Assembly: GCF_001659605.2 (NCBI RefSeq)
Contig: NC_035164.2
Coordinates: forward strand, 4,171,870-4,235,869
From: Manihot esculenta
Lineage: Eukaryota > Streptophyta > Magnoliopsida > Malpighiales > Euphorbiaceae
Reading direction: 5' to 3'
DNA: 64,000 nucleotides
Shown here: positions 19,839 through 31,548 of the stretch, piece after piece
How the letters are laid out: each line of letters begins with the position of its first letter
Numbering within the stretch: the stretch's first letter is position 1
Notes under the pieces: generated by a model
Database searches by the model: none
Told to the model about the DNA's origin: nothing
The model's input: the letters and a program-made list of their open reading frames with translations, nothing else
Translations under genes and position numbers: made by a program

Positions 19839-21413
19839 CTATTTTTGCAATTTTTCAGCCCTATTGTCTTGCAACTCCTTTCCACTCCTTAATGTGATGG
19901 CACTAGCATTTTGCCTTGGATTTATCTCAGTTTGGGAAGGTAGCTTTCCTTGTGATTCAATTTTGTTCAAGGATGAAGCCATTTGCCCCATTTGTTTCTC
20001 AAGATTCTGCACAGTATTTGCCAAATTTTTCACAATCTCTTCAAGAGAAGCATTGGAATTCTGAGGTGCAGCTTGAGCTTGGTTTCTTTGCTGGTGGCTT
20101 GGATATTGCTGTCCCCTTGCATAACTGAAATTTGGATGGTCCCTCCAACCTGGATTATAAGTGTTTGCATAGGGATCATACCTTCTTTGCCCATTGAAGC
20201 CTCCAATAGCATTGACTTGCTGGTCCTCCTCTTGAAGGGAAGGACATAGATCAGTAGGGTGGTTGTTGGCACATATTCCACATGGCTTGGGCTGCTGAAT
20301 TTGCTGAACTTGTTGGGTTTGACCCACAACAAGGCTACGGACAACATTGGTGAGATCAGAAATTTGGGATGCCAAATCAGATGTACTCACCTCATTCACT
20401 CTTCTTGATGGCTGCTCTTGATCTCCAAATTGCTGAGAAGCTGCAGCCATGGTGGAAATTAAGTCTCTCATCTCTCGAGCTGATTTTTTCTCAATTGATC
20501 CTCCACAGGCTGCGTCAATAAATTTTCTTTCTGAGGGTAGCAAACCTCCATAGAAGTAATGAATGAGAGATTTGTCAGAAATATCATGTTGAGGACAGCT
20601 TGTGCACAGCCTTTTGAATCTTTCCCAGTATTCATACAAGTCTTCAGAGTGCTTTTGCCTTATGCCACTTATTTCTCAGCGGATGCCTATGGCTTTTGAG
20701 GTTGGGAAGAATTTTCTCAAGAATGCTCTCACCATATCAGTCCATGATGTGATGGATCCGGGTGGCAAGTAAAATAGTCATTCCTTGGCATAGTCGTCAA
20801 GGGAAAAAGGGAAGGCTCTAAGTTTAATATCCTCTTCTGGAATACCTTGGGGTCTCAAGGTGGAGCACACCACATGGAATGCCTTCAAATGCTTGTGAGG
20901 ATCTTCGTTTTCTAAGCCTCTGAATTTGGGAAGGAGATGGATCAGACCTGTCTTAAGCTCAAAAGGTGCTGTCAATGGGGGATACTCAATGCATAAGGGT
21001 GCTTGGTCTCCTTCTGGTTCGTCTAGCTCTCCGAGAGTTCTTTCCCGTTGCTGAGGTACTTGGATAAGCAAGTTTCTAGCTTGATTTTCAGCTTCTACAG
21101 GTGCAGCAGGTGGTGCTGCCATAGCTGGATTTTCTGCCATAACCTGGAATCGGGTATCAGGTTCAAATGCAGTAGTGGCTGTAGGCGAGTCTGCTGGTGC
21201 AAAAATTTCTGCAGCAGGGGCATATGTGACAGCAAGTGCTTCAGCTGGTGCAGAAAAATCAGCAGGTGTAGCAACAGCTCTGTGAGATGGTGTTGTTGAT
21301 GAAGACGCTTTTGAGGCTTGGTTCCTCAAATTTGCTTGCTTCCTTAAGTGCTTGGCAGTTTTTTCAATCTCAGGGTCGTAAAGAAGAGTGTCCTTACGGC
21401 CAGACCTGGTCAT
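19839..21413 (-). pseudogene. Athila-like gag with two internal stops plus one before protease
   Basis: The frame begins MTRSGRKDTLLYDPEIEKTA just after the PBS region. It continues through the capsid-like region (PLTAPFELKTGLIHLLPKF, HKHLKAFHVVCSTLRPQG) and a zinc knuckle CGICANNHPTDLC (CX2CX3HX4C). Stops in the same frame lie at 20778-20780 (TGA), 20676-20678 (TGA) and 19839-19841 (TAG), the last just before the protease part. All the pieces share one reading frame, so the ancestral gag-pro was continuous. Confidence 0.85.
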
Positions 21414-21443
21414 AAAGGGAAAATATGTTAGTTTTTATCAATT

Positions 21444-21460
21444 CCCCGGCAACGGCGCCA
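21444..21460 (-). other. Primer-binding site of the Athila-like element
   Basis: Minus strand TGGCGCCGTTGCCGGGG, five bases inside the 5' LTR. This is the usual Athila-type PBS, complementary to a tRNA 3' end (tRNA-Asp in descriptions of the lineage, from memory). Confidence 0.8.
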
Positions 21461-21465
21461 ATTTT

Positions 21466-22989
21466 TGATAGGCGGTTGTCGAAGCCGTCAAAAATAAACC
21501 TATTAAACAATCAACAATAAACTTGTAGATAGTGGCAATAGGGTCGAACCACAGGGAATTGACACCAATGATTTTCCTAATAATGACTAGGTCAAGTAAA
21601 TAACAAGTAAATAAAAGAGGGGGGTTTTGTGTTGAAGATGTACTAAAGCTAATTAACAATAGCAAGCAAATAATTTAAAGATGAGTAAATCAATAAGAGA
21701 AAAGCTTCTAGTTGAAGTATGGATCTATTTCAGATTGTTTAGAATTGATCATTGATTCTTTAATACTCCTATTTATCTCAATAAATTAGTTTAGGATGTG
21801 GAAGACGCTTCTCACAATCCAAATTCCTCCTTAGTTCTAGTTTGATTAGGAAACGTTCGCTAATCAAACACTAATCAACAAATTGCCAAGGAACGTCCTT
21901 GGGGCATTGTAGCATCGAACAACTGTTGACTGCATTAAGACTTAGAGAAACCCAATTCTATCCTTGCCAACCGCGTGGTCAAGTTTAGATTATGCAATTT
22001 GATTAAATGTGTATTTGAACAACCTAAGCAATTACGGACTTAAATCATTCAAACAATATTACTTAAGCAATTTAAAAGCAATGATCCCTTATTGATTCTA
22101 AAAGCAAAGTAATAATTATGGAAAGCTCAAATTGCATAAATATTGAAGATAAATAGAAGTTTAACAATGGAGATTTAAATCTCCCAATTCATCACAAAAT
22201 CTGAAATTCACCAACTTCAACTAGAAAGGAAGGAAATTAGCCACTCATGGTGGACTAAGTACACAAAAGATGAAAAGAAAGGAAAAAAGGAAGATGCTGG
22301 AGAGTTTCTGGTGAGTTGAGTTGCTGATCAGAGGATGCCTTTGCTGGTTTGGAGGCTCTCCTTTTATAGCTGCAGAATTTCTCTCCATCTAGGGTTTTGA
22401 AATCCCTCTTTGATTTGGTGTTTGACTCCTCTTTTGATGTTGATTTTAATTGCAATTGGAATTCCTTGGATGAGAGACTCTTTCGTGGCTCTTGGTTTTG
22501 TGTTGGAAGTGATTGGATTGGATTTGGACTTCTGAAAATTCGAATTTCTGTTTTCTGCCCATTTTCCCGCTCTGCTGTAAGTTTCTGCTGTCAAAGTGAT
22601 TTGCCCGGTGATTTGACCAGTTTCTTCAAGTGATTGGGCAAATCACTGACCAGATCGCTTCTCTGTGAGTCAGTCCTCTATGTCTCTGCGAGTGATTTAG
22701 CCAGTGATCTTCGAGTTTCTTGGGCAAATCACTGCCCATATCACTGCTGTCTGTTGCCTCCGGATTTCTGCTTTAGCTTGATCTGGGCAGTGATTGGAGC
22801 AGTTTAGCTGGTGATCTTGGGCAAATCACTGGGCAAATCATCCTTCTGTACTTTTTCTGCACTTTTTCTCCCATTTTCTAATTTCTTCCTTTTCTGTAAA
22901 AATAAGATAAAAACCATAAATTAAACTAAAAAATGTGTAAATAAGCAACAATAATTATGATAAAAATGTGGCTAAATTATGCTTGATCA
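21466..22989 (-). repeat. 5' LTR of the Athila-like element (uninterrupted)
   Basis: 1524 bp, TGATAGGCGG to GCTTGATCA, followed by the target duplication ATAAT. It provides the empty-site reference for the solo LTR in its partner. Confidence 0.9.
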
Positions 22990-22994
22990 ATAAT

Positions 22995-24171
22995 ACAATT
23001 GCTTAAATGGTAAAATTTCATTTATAAAATTATCTAAATTAATATCTAAAAATTATTCATTAATATTTAAATAAGTTATATCTAATTAATATTTTTATTA
23101 TTAGTAATTTTTTAGTGTGATTCAAAATTAAAATATAAAAATATTACTTAAATTATTAAAATAAAATAATAAATAATTAATAAATTATGAGAGTAAATAC
23201 ATTAAAAAAAGTAAAATGAAAAAGGAAGATATAATAAAAATAAAAATAAAAGATAAGAAATAAAGAAAAATATATTTTTTATTTATTTTAATTTAAAAAA
23301 GTGTAGTAATATGTAAAAAAGAAATTTAATAAAAGTAAATTAAAGTTTAAAGAGTTTTATAAAAAAAAATAAAATTGAGTGATTAAATTAAAAATTAAAT
23401 GAAAATTACGCTACTCTTTAGATATCTCCAAGCTCGAGCTAAAGTGGACATGCCAATGTCGATTTAAAGCTTTAACTAATGATTTTTTCTCTTATGTGTA
23501 CATAGGTTGAGTAAAGTAGCTCATTCTACTGATGAAATCCCCATCTCCTTCAAAGTCCACACAAAATCTAATATTCCTAAAAATTTCCATTAATCTCCAT
23601 TGTTGACAATACCATGTAGTGGTTTGAGGATGAACGAAGGCTATTCATGTATTTATTGGGAAGACTAGTATTTGAGTCAAACAAAAAAATTAATCGTATT
23701 GTATTAATTTAAAATTTTAATTTAATTTTTTATTTATTTCGATTTTGTTTGGTTTTTAATTTTAAAAATTTTAATTATTTTAATTTGATTTAATTTTAAA
23801 TAAAAAAATTAAAAAAATCAAGCCAATTAGTGATAATAATATATTATTTTTGATAATATAAAGAGATTAAATCATAATTAAGATTAAAATATTTCAATTA
23901 AATTTTAAAATATTAAAAATAAAATGTAAAAAATAAAAATCCATTAAAAAGTTTAACTAATTAAATCAAATTGAATTAAACTGAATCAAATCAAGTTAAT
24001 TTAAATTGATTTCTCTTCAAAATCAATTCGATTTAATTTTTGTTTATAAATATTAAAATTTTAATTTTTAATTTATTCATTTCAGTTCAATTTTGAATCG
24101 AAACCTATGTATTTATGCTATGCATTTATAGTGTAAGTGTCTAATGGGAGAGTTGAGAGGGAGGGAGAAAG
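22995..24171. other. AT-rich intergenic DNA holding a degenerate hAT-type MITE
   Basis: Mostly low-complexity A/T DNA with no coding sequence. From about 23666 to 24108 it contains a diverged relative of the miniature element at 31549-32017, listed separately. Confidence 0.4.
23666..24108 (+). repeat. Diverged copy of the hAT MITE found at 31549
   Basis: The core matches 31725-31850: CAATTAGTGATAATAATATAT, then AGAGATTAAATCATAATTAAG, ATTAAAATATT, and AAATATTAAAAATAAA(A/G)TGTAAAAAATAAAAA. The ends have lost the GGTTCGG-type repeats by C-to-T and G-to-A changes, so GAACCG-like motifs appear as TTTAATTT. Boundaries and target duplication are not recoverable by eye. Confidence 0.6.
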
Positions 24172-25075
24172 ATGTGGTGCAATATAGAGGCCCAACCTCG
24201 CACATTTTGAATTGGATGCAATAAGTGTAATATTTTAATTAATTATAATATTACTGTACATAACATTTTAATTACTTAATTACACAAGTAAACAAGATAT
24301 TATACATCTTAATTACTTAATTAATCATCTAGTCCAATCGAACAATAAAAAGTCCAACCTATAAAGTTTGAGGATCAGACCTCTAATACCCCTGATCTTG
24401 TTAAAGTTCAAATCAGATAGGCAAATTTCTGCAAAACTCATCATTGAATGCGGCCGCAATTAACCTCAGTGATTGGAAGGAATCCGCTTCTATATGGATC
24501 AGGTGGTTAGTGTCGACCTCCCGCAGCTGATCGTTTTCTTAGTACATCACCAAGATCATGAATGCACATGCAGTAAAACAGATTGACGTGATGTATATGA
24601 TAAACATAGCATGGATTAACTAGCCCAGCCGTTTAACACGCCTATAGGCGAACATCCCTGTTCAGTCTGATGAAATATGATACAAAGGGTATCAGAATAT
24701 GTGTATTATTGATTTAATCCAAAAGGAGGGAGCTCCCTCTCTCCCAGGTCTCTAGATATTTTCACGCATACTCTCTAGAACTTCCTCTTTTTCATTATTA
24801 TTCTATTTTCATTCTTTCTTTGCATTAATACATTTCTCAAAAAAGTTCTAGATTTGATTTAAGCGTCAGAGGATATCCACCAGTACATCTCCGATAGACC
24901 CCTTACCGTCTTCTCATATTTTGCAAGTCTCTTATTTAAGATCGAGTATGAGAGAATTTATATGAAATTCCAAAGTCATCCACCCCTCATCAAACTAATC
25001 ACGGACCAACGATTAACCCATCGAATCAATCCACTGTCTTGGTGATCCTACCGGACCACAATTCATCAATGTGTA
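24172..25075. repeat. Possible old LTR of a Tat/Ogre-type element
   Basis: A moderately GC-richer block with sharp phrases (GCGGCCGC, CGACCTCCCGCAGCTGATCG) and a right end with AAGCGTCAGAGGATATCCACC and CCTACCGGACCACAA. These resemble the U5 end of plant Tat-type LTRs. No partner LTR, clear termini or target duplication were found, so this is a tentative call. Confidence 0.3.
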
Positions 25076-27247
25076 AAGAAAAATAGTGTTTGAGAAAAAG
25101 AAAAGAAAAGAAAAATGATGAATTTATATATGGTTAAAAGGGTAAATTTATTCCTAAACTATATAATAAGTGTTAAACGTATTAAATTTTAACTTTTAAT
25201 TTAAATTTGTCTTTAAATTAGCATTAAAAAGGTAAATAAGGTCATCACTCATTATTGTTCTAAATAAGAACTATGTTCTGCTTGGTCTGTCGGGCATTGT
25301 TTTTGTATTATTTAGTTTTTTAATGATAATTTAAGAATAAACTTAAATCTAAAAATGAAATTAATATTTTTTTCTCTTACTATATAATTCAAGGGCAAAT
25401 TTAACATTTTTGCCATTTACTTTTTAAGCAATATTGCTTCACTAAATACTCCACCTCCTCATATTCATTCCATCTATTTCATAAAAAAAGAGTATATTTG
25501 GAAATTACTTAATTATGCGACCATTTGCAAAGTTCATACATCCAAAATGGAATTATTCAATTACAAGCACAAATAGAAAGAAGTGAAATCAACTATATTC
25601 ATACATGGGAAAGGAGAGGACCAAGAATTGGATCCAGTAAGATGCAATTCATCGTTGTTTGAGCTGCAGGGAAAGGAAGCAAAAGCCGAGACAAAGAGAG
25701 GTCAGTTTCTCAAAGTTCCAGCTATCCATGATGCAGACACGTGACTGAATTTGAAGGTTTACAAGAGTAAATGCGTTTGGCTGAGGGTAGTAAGGATGCT
25801 AAGTATGTTCTTCAAGTATATTAAAGTTGAATGTGGAAGGAGTTAAAAAATCGAAGAAGACAAAGTGGAGCCTCTCTCCTTGAGGAGGGAAGAGGTATAT
25901 ATACTATTGGTCGTACTAGGTACTGCTGTACCACGTTCCTTCAAAGCCGACAAATGCATTTTTGGCAGACTTTTTAAGACGGTTTATTAATGGTGGGTAT
26001 TTTGCTCATTTAATACTTAGCCAACTAAGAGATCATGTCATTCCTAACACTTGTTATGACAAGACTATCATCGCATACTTATTTAAAGTTTCGTATGGAT
26101 ATTACAGGTCAGAGGCTTGATGCTTAAAGTCGGGACTGGGAGAATGCAACAAGTTGGTAGCAGTGCTTTAGACTCTTATAGGTTGTGTATTCCATTGGCC
26201 TAATCAGGCCAACCAGTCCTTCTTACTATAATTAATAGGGTTTATGGCAGGATTATACACATATCTTGATATAAGCGGAGTATATATTTTTATATGTTAT
26301 TAGAAATGGATGGTGCAAAAACCAGAATGCTTTTGCGACAAACATATACAAAAATAAATCGAAGGAGGTGTTGACACTAATCAAAAGCCAGGGCAACTGT
26401 CGGTGTATGCTTTTTTTTATGTAAATTAACACTTTGAAGTGCACTTATTTTCCAAAATAATGGTCGAAAAATGATGTCCCTTCCCCTCTTGTACTAATAT
26501 TTTCTATGCCTTTTAAGGCTGCAAAGAAAGTTGTATCTTAAAACAAAAAATTGTTTGTTATGAGTAAAAAAAGTATTGCATTGTTATAGGAATAGCTTAT
26601 TTTAATAAGTTGTGAGAATGAAAAAATAAAAAATTCAACATAGAAATATTATAAGGTTTTTCAAATATTTATACTGCGGAAAACTTTAATTTAAACATGA
26701 ATGTAATTTTTTTTAATTTTGTTACATATTCCTGAATAAAAGTGTTTTTTTTCACGTTTCAAAACCAATTTATACACGGTCATTGTGTAACTAATATCTC
26801 TAGATAATGGAAAGCATAAACCACCTGTAATGTGTTATGTGCTAGCAAAAAGTAAATCTCACATTCAATGACATGAAATCAGTCTTCAAAGGCTAATTGA
26901 AGACTTGCTAATACTTCTCAAGCCTTCTCTGTAGTAAGAGAAGAGCATCAAATCTTTTTGACACATTTAACAACTACAGATTCATAGTTGTCAATGTTAT
27001 GTATTACTTAATTCTTGTGATTTAATCTCTTAAAAATATATTAACGTTTCAAAAAGACCTAAATTATTTAGCATGTTTTTAAAAATAAGGAAACTAATTA
27101 ATTATTTTCATAAAATTATATGAACTTAGTAATTTTATCTAAATTAAATAAAATAAAAATATTAAAAATTTTGGTAATTAAAAAATAAATCATTTGAAAA
27201 AATATTTAAAACTTAATTGTTTTACTTTTAAAAATTTTTTACCATGT
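25076..27247. other. Intergenic DNA, no gene recognised
   Basis: AT-rich on both sides of a less AT-rich block at about 25550-26260. That block has no long open frame, only short ones. It could be part of a non-coding transcript or a decayed repeat, but I see nothing diagnostic. Confidence 0.3.
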
Positions 27248-27252
27248 ATTAT

Positions 27253-28489
27253 TAATGGACGTCGAAACCACAAAAAATAAATTTATACTTTAAAATAAAA
27301 CTTGTGATAATCGTAAGTAGCGTTAGATCCACAGAAAATGATAAGTAAGTTAATTCTATTGAAAGAATAAGAAATAAAAATAAAATAAAATGAAGGAGAT
27401 TTTGAATGTAGAGAAATAAATAAAATCAATTTAAAAAAAGAAGCAATTAAATTGAAGAGAAAGAATCAAGAAGAAAAACATTCAGTTAAAGAAACAATTT
27501 TAGTTTTAGTTTTTGTTAGTTGATCATAGATATAAAATAATCTCAATTTAATAATTGATAAATCAGTTATAAATATCGAAGACGTTTCAGATATCCAATT
27601 ATTTTTTAGATTTTAAACTAGTTAAGAGACGCTCGTTAACTAACTCTAACTCTTGGACAACTGTAGGACACACTCCTAGAATTTAATCCAATTATTGCAC
27701 TAAGAATTAAAAGGATCTGATTCTAACTAATAAACGTAAGACGCACGATTTATTTAAGTTAGATTATATTATTTCTTAGGAAGGACTTAGGCAACCTAAT
27801 TCACTACTTATTTCAGTTTAACTAAACAATTACAGATTTAATTAACCTGAATGGCAATATATCATTCTATCAATTGAGCAATGACGCCTTAATGCAATAA
27901 CCAACAGAATAATAGTAAGCAACAAATACAAAAATAATATAAATACTAAGAATAATTGAGGAAACAATAGAATCACATGAATCTCATAACCAATTGAACC
28001 GAAACTTTAATTAGTTTTTAACTGAAAAGAAGAAATTTAGTCACACATGTTCATGGCTAAGAATGGGAGATGAAAGATGAGATGAGATCTCAGATACATT
28101 AGAATGTCATCTTTTTATAGTGCTAAAAGTCCTAATTTAACCTAAATACAAGTAGCTAAAATTAAAGTCGAGTACATTTTGGTAGATTAGGGTTATCTGT
28201 TTGTTTCTCAGATTTGAAACTAGATTCTGTTCGTCACGTATGTTATGCCCATAACACATTTCGTCTGGAAATTAGAGTTTAAGTATGAATCTATTCCTTA
28301 TCTTTCTATGAATTTGGTTATAACCACATTTGATCTCAGAATGTAGAGTTCAAATTGGATTTTTCTCTTATTATTCTTCAATCCTATCAAGATAACAAAA
28401 TTTAAATGAATTAGCCTATTTTAAAGGAAATGAAACTCAATATCTAAGTATTTTAGAATATTAAAACTACATAATTATGCATATTATCA
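27253..28489 (-). repeat. 3' LTR of the older Athila-like element
   Basis: 1237 bp. The start has mutated from TGATGGGCGTC to TAATGGACGTC, losing the canonical TG end. Collinear with 37405-38624. Confidence 0.85.
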
Positions 28490-30193
28490 ATTCCCCCACA
28501 CTTAGATAAGACTTTTCCTCAAGTATGTACTCATTAAACAGAAAATAATCACAAAAGCTACTCATAATTAATGGCTCACAAAGTTAACTTAACTTACTTC
28601 AAGCAACCAGCATGTCACAACAAAATCTCATCAACATATACAAATCATAAAAGAAATACCAACACAATCTTCAAAGCTAAAATGCAGCAAACTCATTCTT
28701 AATATGTGACCATGCAATTAAGTTTAAATAAATTCTTAAGTTAGTGTATAAGCAAACATATACTCAACTATTTAGTGCATAAAGAAACATATACTCAACT
28801 AATCAAGAAAGTCTCTTAAAGTTATAATTTTCACTAAGAAACCAGGAATCCACTTTTTATTTATTTTATCATTTTTATTTTTATTTTTATGGTCTTGGTT
28901 CAAGATTTTTTTTTTCTGCTCCTATGAGGGTATACTCTCCCAATACTAGTTTTCTCCATTCATAAGGGACATCCATGCCTTAAGGGGAATAGACTTAAAC
29001 CATCCAAACCAACCGGTGATGATAAACCATCTTATTAGTGGTATGTTTCAAATTATTAACGGTCCTACGGGGCATAATTCTCCCAATTACTAGTTTTCTC
29101 CGTTCACAAAGAACGTCTCTTGTTTAAGGGGAACAAATATCATACCATTTGAACCAACCAATGTTGGTAAATCCCTCAATATTATTAATAAATCTTTTAT
29201 TTTTTATTTTTTTACTGAAAGCTTAGTTCCCCGGAATAGTGTTAAGACTCACTGCAGTAGGTTAAAATAGAGTTTCAAAATGCACTATTGGTATTTTATT
29301 AAGCAATATCAATTTACTTAAACACAAGTTTGCACATTTCAACTCATAAAGAAAAATGCTAGAATCTCCTAATAATTTGCATAAAAAGATAAGAGGATGT
29401 CATTTGTGCTAGCTACCTAAAAATATTTAATTTAACTCTGAAAGTCTTTTTTTTTTTCCTTAAAGAGAATAAACAAACCAAACAGAAAAAAAATTAAACT
29501 AAAAACAAATGAACATGTATATGAACAGACTCCCCCACACTTGGATCACAATATCTTCAATGTAATAAAAAATACAAGACAACTAAAGCAGGTATATGTT
29601 CAGCTTTTCTCCCACACTTGGATCACAATAAAAAACAAGAAGAGAGTTTAGAATATAACCTGAAAGGATGTCATGGCCTCCTACTACTGCTGCCAGTGTT
29701 GAGAATGAATTGCAGCCCGCATGTCGCTTACTTTGTTCGCTAGGTGTGCTAGATGAGTAGCAACACGCTTCAAGATATTTTCGAAGAGACTCTCCATCTG
29801 ATCAATTCTGGTGTTAAGGGCTTGTAAAGCTTATTGGGCATCAAATGGAGGATTAGCCATGGATGGGGCAGGGACAACAGGAGCTGTGCGTATAGCACCT
29901 CCTCTTTTGAACACTCGATCAGGTCGCGAGATGATGGGACCTGGAGGACAAAGAGAAAACATAGCACCATTTTTACATAGTAGACTCATTTCATCGAGAC
30001 TCATTAAATCTAAAGGTGACATGTCACAAACTTTATGCAAATTATTATTTGTTAAGTTAATTAATCATTCATATAGAGCAATATGGGTGACTATGTATCC
30101 TAGAATTAAAAGTCTACGACGACTAACAACAATGCATATCTGTGAAGCAATAAAACAATCCAAATTGACCCTTTTACCCTCAGTCATGCACCA
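28490..30193 (-). other. 3' spacer region of the older Athila-like element
   Basis: Non-coding. It begins next to the LTR with the polypurine tract and holds a two-unit duplication (listed separately). At 29770-30040 there are only short frames. By position it corresponds to the region between the env-position ORF and the 3' LTR. Confidence 0.5.
28921..29200. repeat. 143-bp tandem duplication in the spacer of the older Athila-like element
   Basis: Units start at 28921 (CCTATGAGGGTATACTCTCCC) and 29064 (CCTACGGGGCATAATTCTCCC) and share ACTAGTTTTCTCC(A/G)TTCA, a TTAAGGGGAA block and an AACCAACC block. The position matches the 127-bp duplication in the younger Athila-like element, but the sequences are different. 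Confidence 0.75.
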
Positions 30194-30202
30194 TAAAAAA
30201 AA

Positions 30203-30921
30203 GGGAAATTTACTTTTTAGTCCCTGAGGTTTAACGTAATTAACACTTCTGTCCCTCTATTTTGGCGACCCAACACTTAAGTCCCTCACTTTCTCTTCCG
30301 TCCAAATTCGTAGTCCTTCCGTCCATTTAAACCGTTTGGTCAAAGAGTCAAAGGTGAGATGTGATAATTTTTTCCAAAAATGCCCTTCTCTCCATGTGAA
30401 ATCCCAGAAGAAGAAGAAGAAAGAAGAAGAAGAAGAAGAAAGAAGAAGAAGAAAAAAGAAGAAGAAGAAGAAAGAAGAAGAAGAAGAAGAAGAAGAAGAA
30501 GAAGAAGAAGAAGAAGAAGAAAGAAGAAAGAAGAAAGAAGAAAGAAGAAGAAGAAGAAGAAGAGGAAGAACTTGCAGAAGAAGGAAGAAGAAGAAGTTGC
30601 AGAAAGAAGAAAGAAGAAAGAAGAAAGAAGAAAGAAGAAAGAAGAAAGAAGAAGAAGAAGAAGAAAGAAGAAGAAAGAAGAAGAAGAAGAAAGAAGAAGA
30701 AGAAGAAGTTGCAGAAAGGGGAAGAAGAAGAAGAAGAAGAAGAAGAAGAAGAAGAAGAGGGTTAATTTTGTCAATTTACGTGTCCCAAACGGCTATTTTG
30801 GACGGAAGGACTACGAAATTGGACAGAAAAGAAAGTGAGGGACTTAAGTGTTGGGTCGCCAAAATAGAGGGACAGAAGTGTTAATTACGTTAAACCTCAG
30901 GGACTACAAAGTAATTTTCCC
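30203..30921. mobile_element. Mutator-type MITE with long TIRs and a GAA-rich core
   Basis: Perfect 9-bp target duplication TAAAAAAAA at 30194-30202 and 30922-30930, the length used by Mutator-like elements (its A-rich content is a caution). TIRs are about 137 bp: 30203-30339 and 30784-30921, nearly identical, starting GGGAAA and containing TAGTCCCTGAGGTTTAACG and CTATTTTGGCGACCCAACAC. No transposase. The interior is almost entirely GAA/AGAAGA repeats. Nested in the older Athila-like element. Confidence 0.85.
30404..30765 (+). repeat. GAA/GAAGAAA microsatellite tract
   Basis: About 360 bp of near-pure purine GAA with variants AAGAAAG, interrupted by three short GTTGCAG or CTTGCAG phrases spaced unevenly. 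It produces long Lys/Glu/Arg frames on the plus strand and Phe/Leu/Ser frames on the minus strand, which are artefacts of the repeat. Confidence 0.95.
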
Positions 30922-30930
30922 TAAAAAAAA

Positions 30931-31548
30931 CAATTCAGTCTTAGTTAGGATTCCAGGAGAATCCTTCCTTCCTGATGCAAGTAGACCAATACAGGTGAAT
31001 GTAAATATGAATCACTAGATTTTATATGATTAAAAGATGCTGGTGGTTGGTGTGTGAGTAATTCATGCTTAAAGTCATCGCATATGTCAATGTATACATG
31101 CAAATAAGCTTCTGAGTGTGCAAATTCATCATCAATTAACCTAAGTACCCTATTGAACTCATAAGTGAATTTGCAAATCTTTGACCCAGTAATCTAAATT
31201 TGACAAACTTAACTATACATAGTGTGTACTCAGTCAGTGAATCAATAGAGAAGGTGGAATAAAATTCTCAAATAAGTTCATAGTAGATGAGACAGTTAAT
31301 GACAAAGAATTTTTTTCAACCAATATTCGCAATCAACACATTCACATTTAAATGTAATTCCTGTAAAGTAGGATCATATAAGACTTTTCTTTATATAATA
31401 AGAAGAGTTGTAACTAAGGCATACCTTGCTTTGTCTTTTGTATTTGTAAATGAAGGTTATAGTTTAACTATAATGGAGCCGGAGGTAGGTGATGCCTGCC
31501 CCTCCCAAGGCGTGTCCCTGTACCAACAACAACAATGTTTATCACGAC
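30931..31548 (-). other. Spacer of the older Athila-like element between two nested MITEs
   Basis: It contains no intact frame. Near its right end the minus-strand env-position ORF remnant appears to continue from 32018 across the hAT MITE insertion, because the MITE's target duplication restores the joined sequence. Confidence 0.4.

Larger units (their letters stand above)
13715..22989 (-). mobile_element. Non-autonomous Athila-like Ty3/gypsy retrotransposon
   Basis: Target duplication ATAAT at 13710-13714 and 22990-22994. LTRs start TGATAGGCGG and end GCTTGATCA. On the minus strand the order is LTR (22989-21466), primer-binding site TGGCGCCGTTGCCGGGG (21460-21444), gag, protease, a large deletion of RT/RNase H/integrase, a remnant of the integrase C terminus, an env-position ORF, a tandem-duplicated spacer, a polypurine tract (GGTGTGGGGG, near 16200), and the 3' LTR (16196-13715). 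The PBS sequence, the DLGAS protease motif and the extra ORF after pol are features of the Athila lineage. With RT gone it would need a partner element. Confidence 0.9.

Noticed and set aside
25550..26260. Less AT-rich block that might be a gene
   Set aside because: No frame above about 60 codons, no recognisable protein, no convincing splice sites.
30336..30884. Long Lys/Glu/Arg-rich and Phe/Leu-rich open frames on both strands
   Set aside because: They are translation of the GAA microsatellite inside the Mutator-type MITE and have no domain or codon signal.
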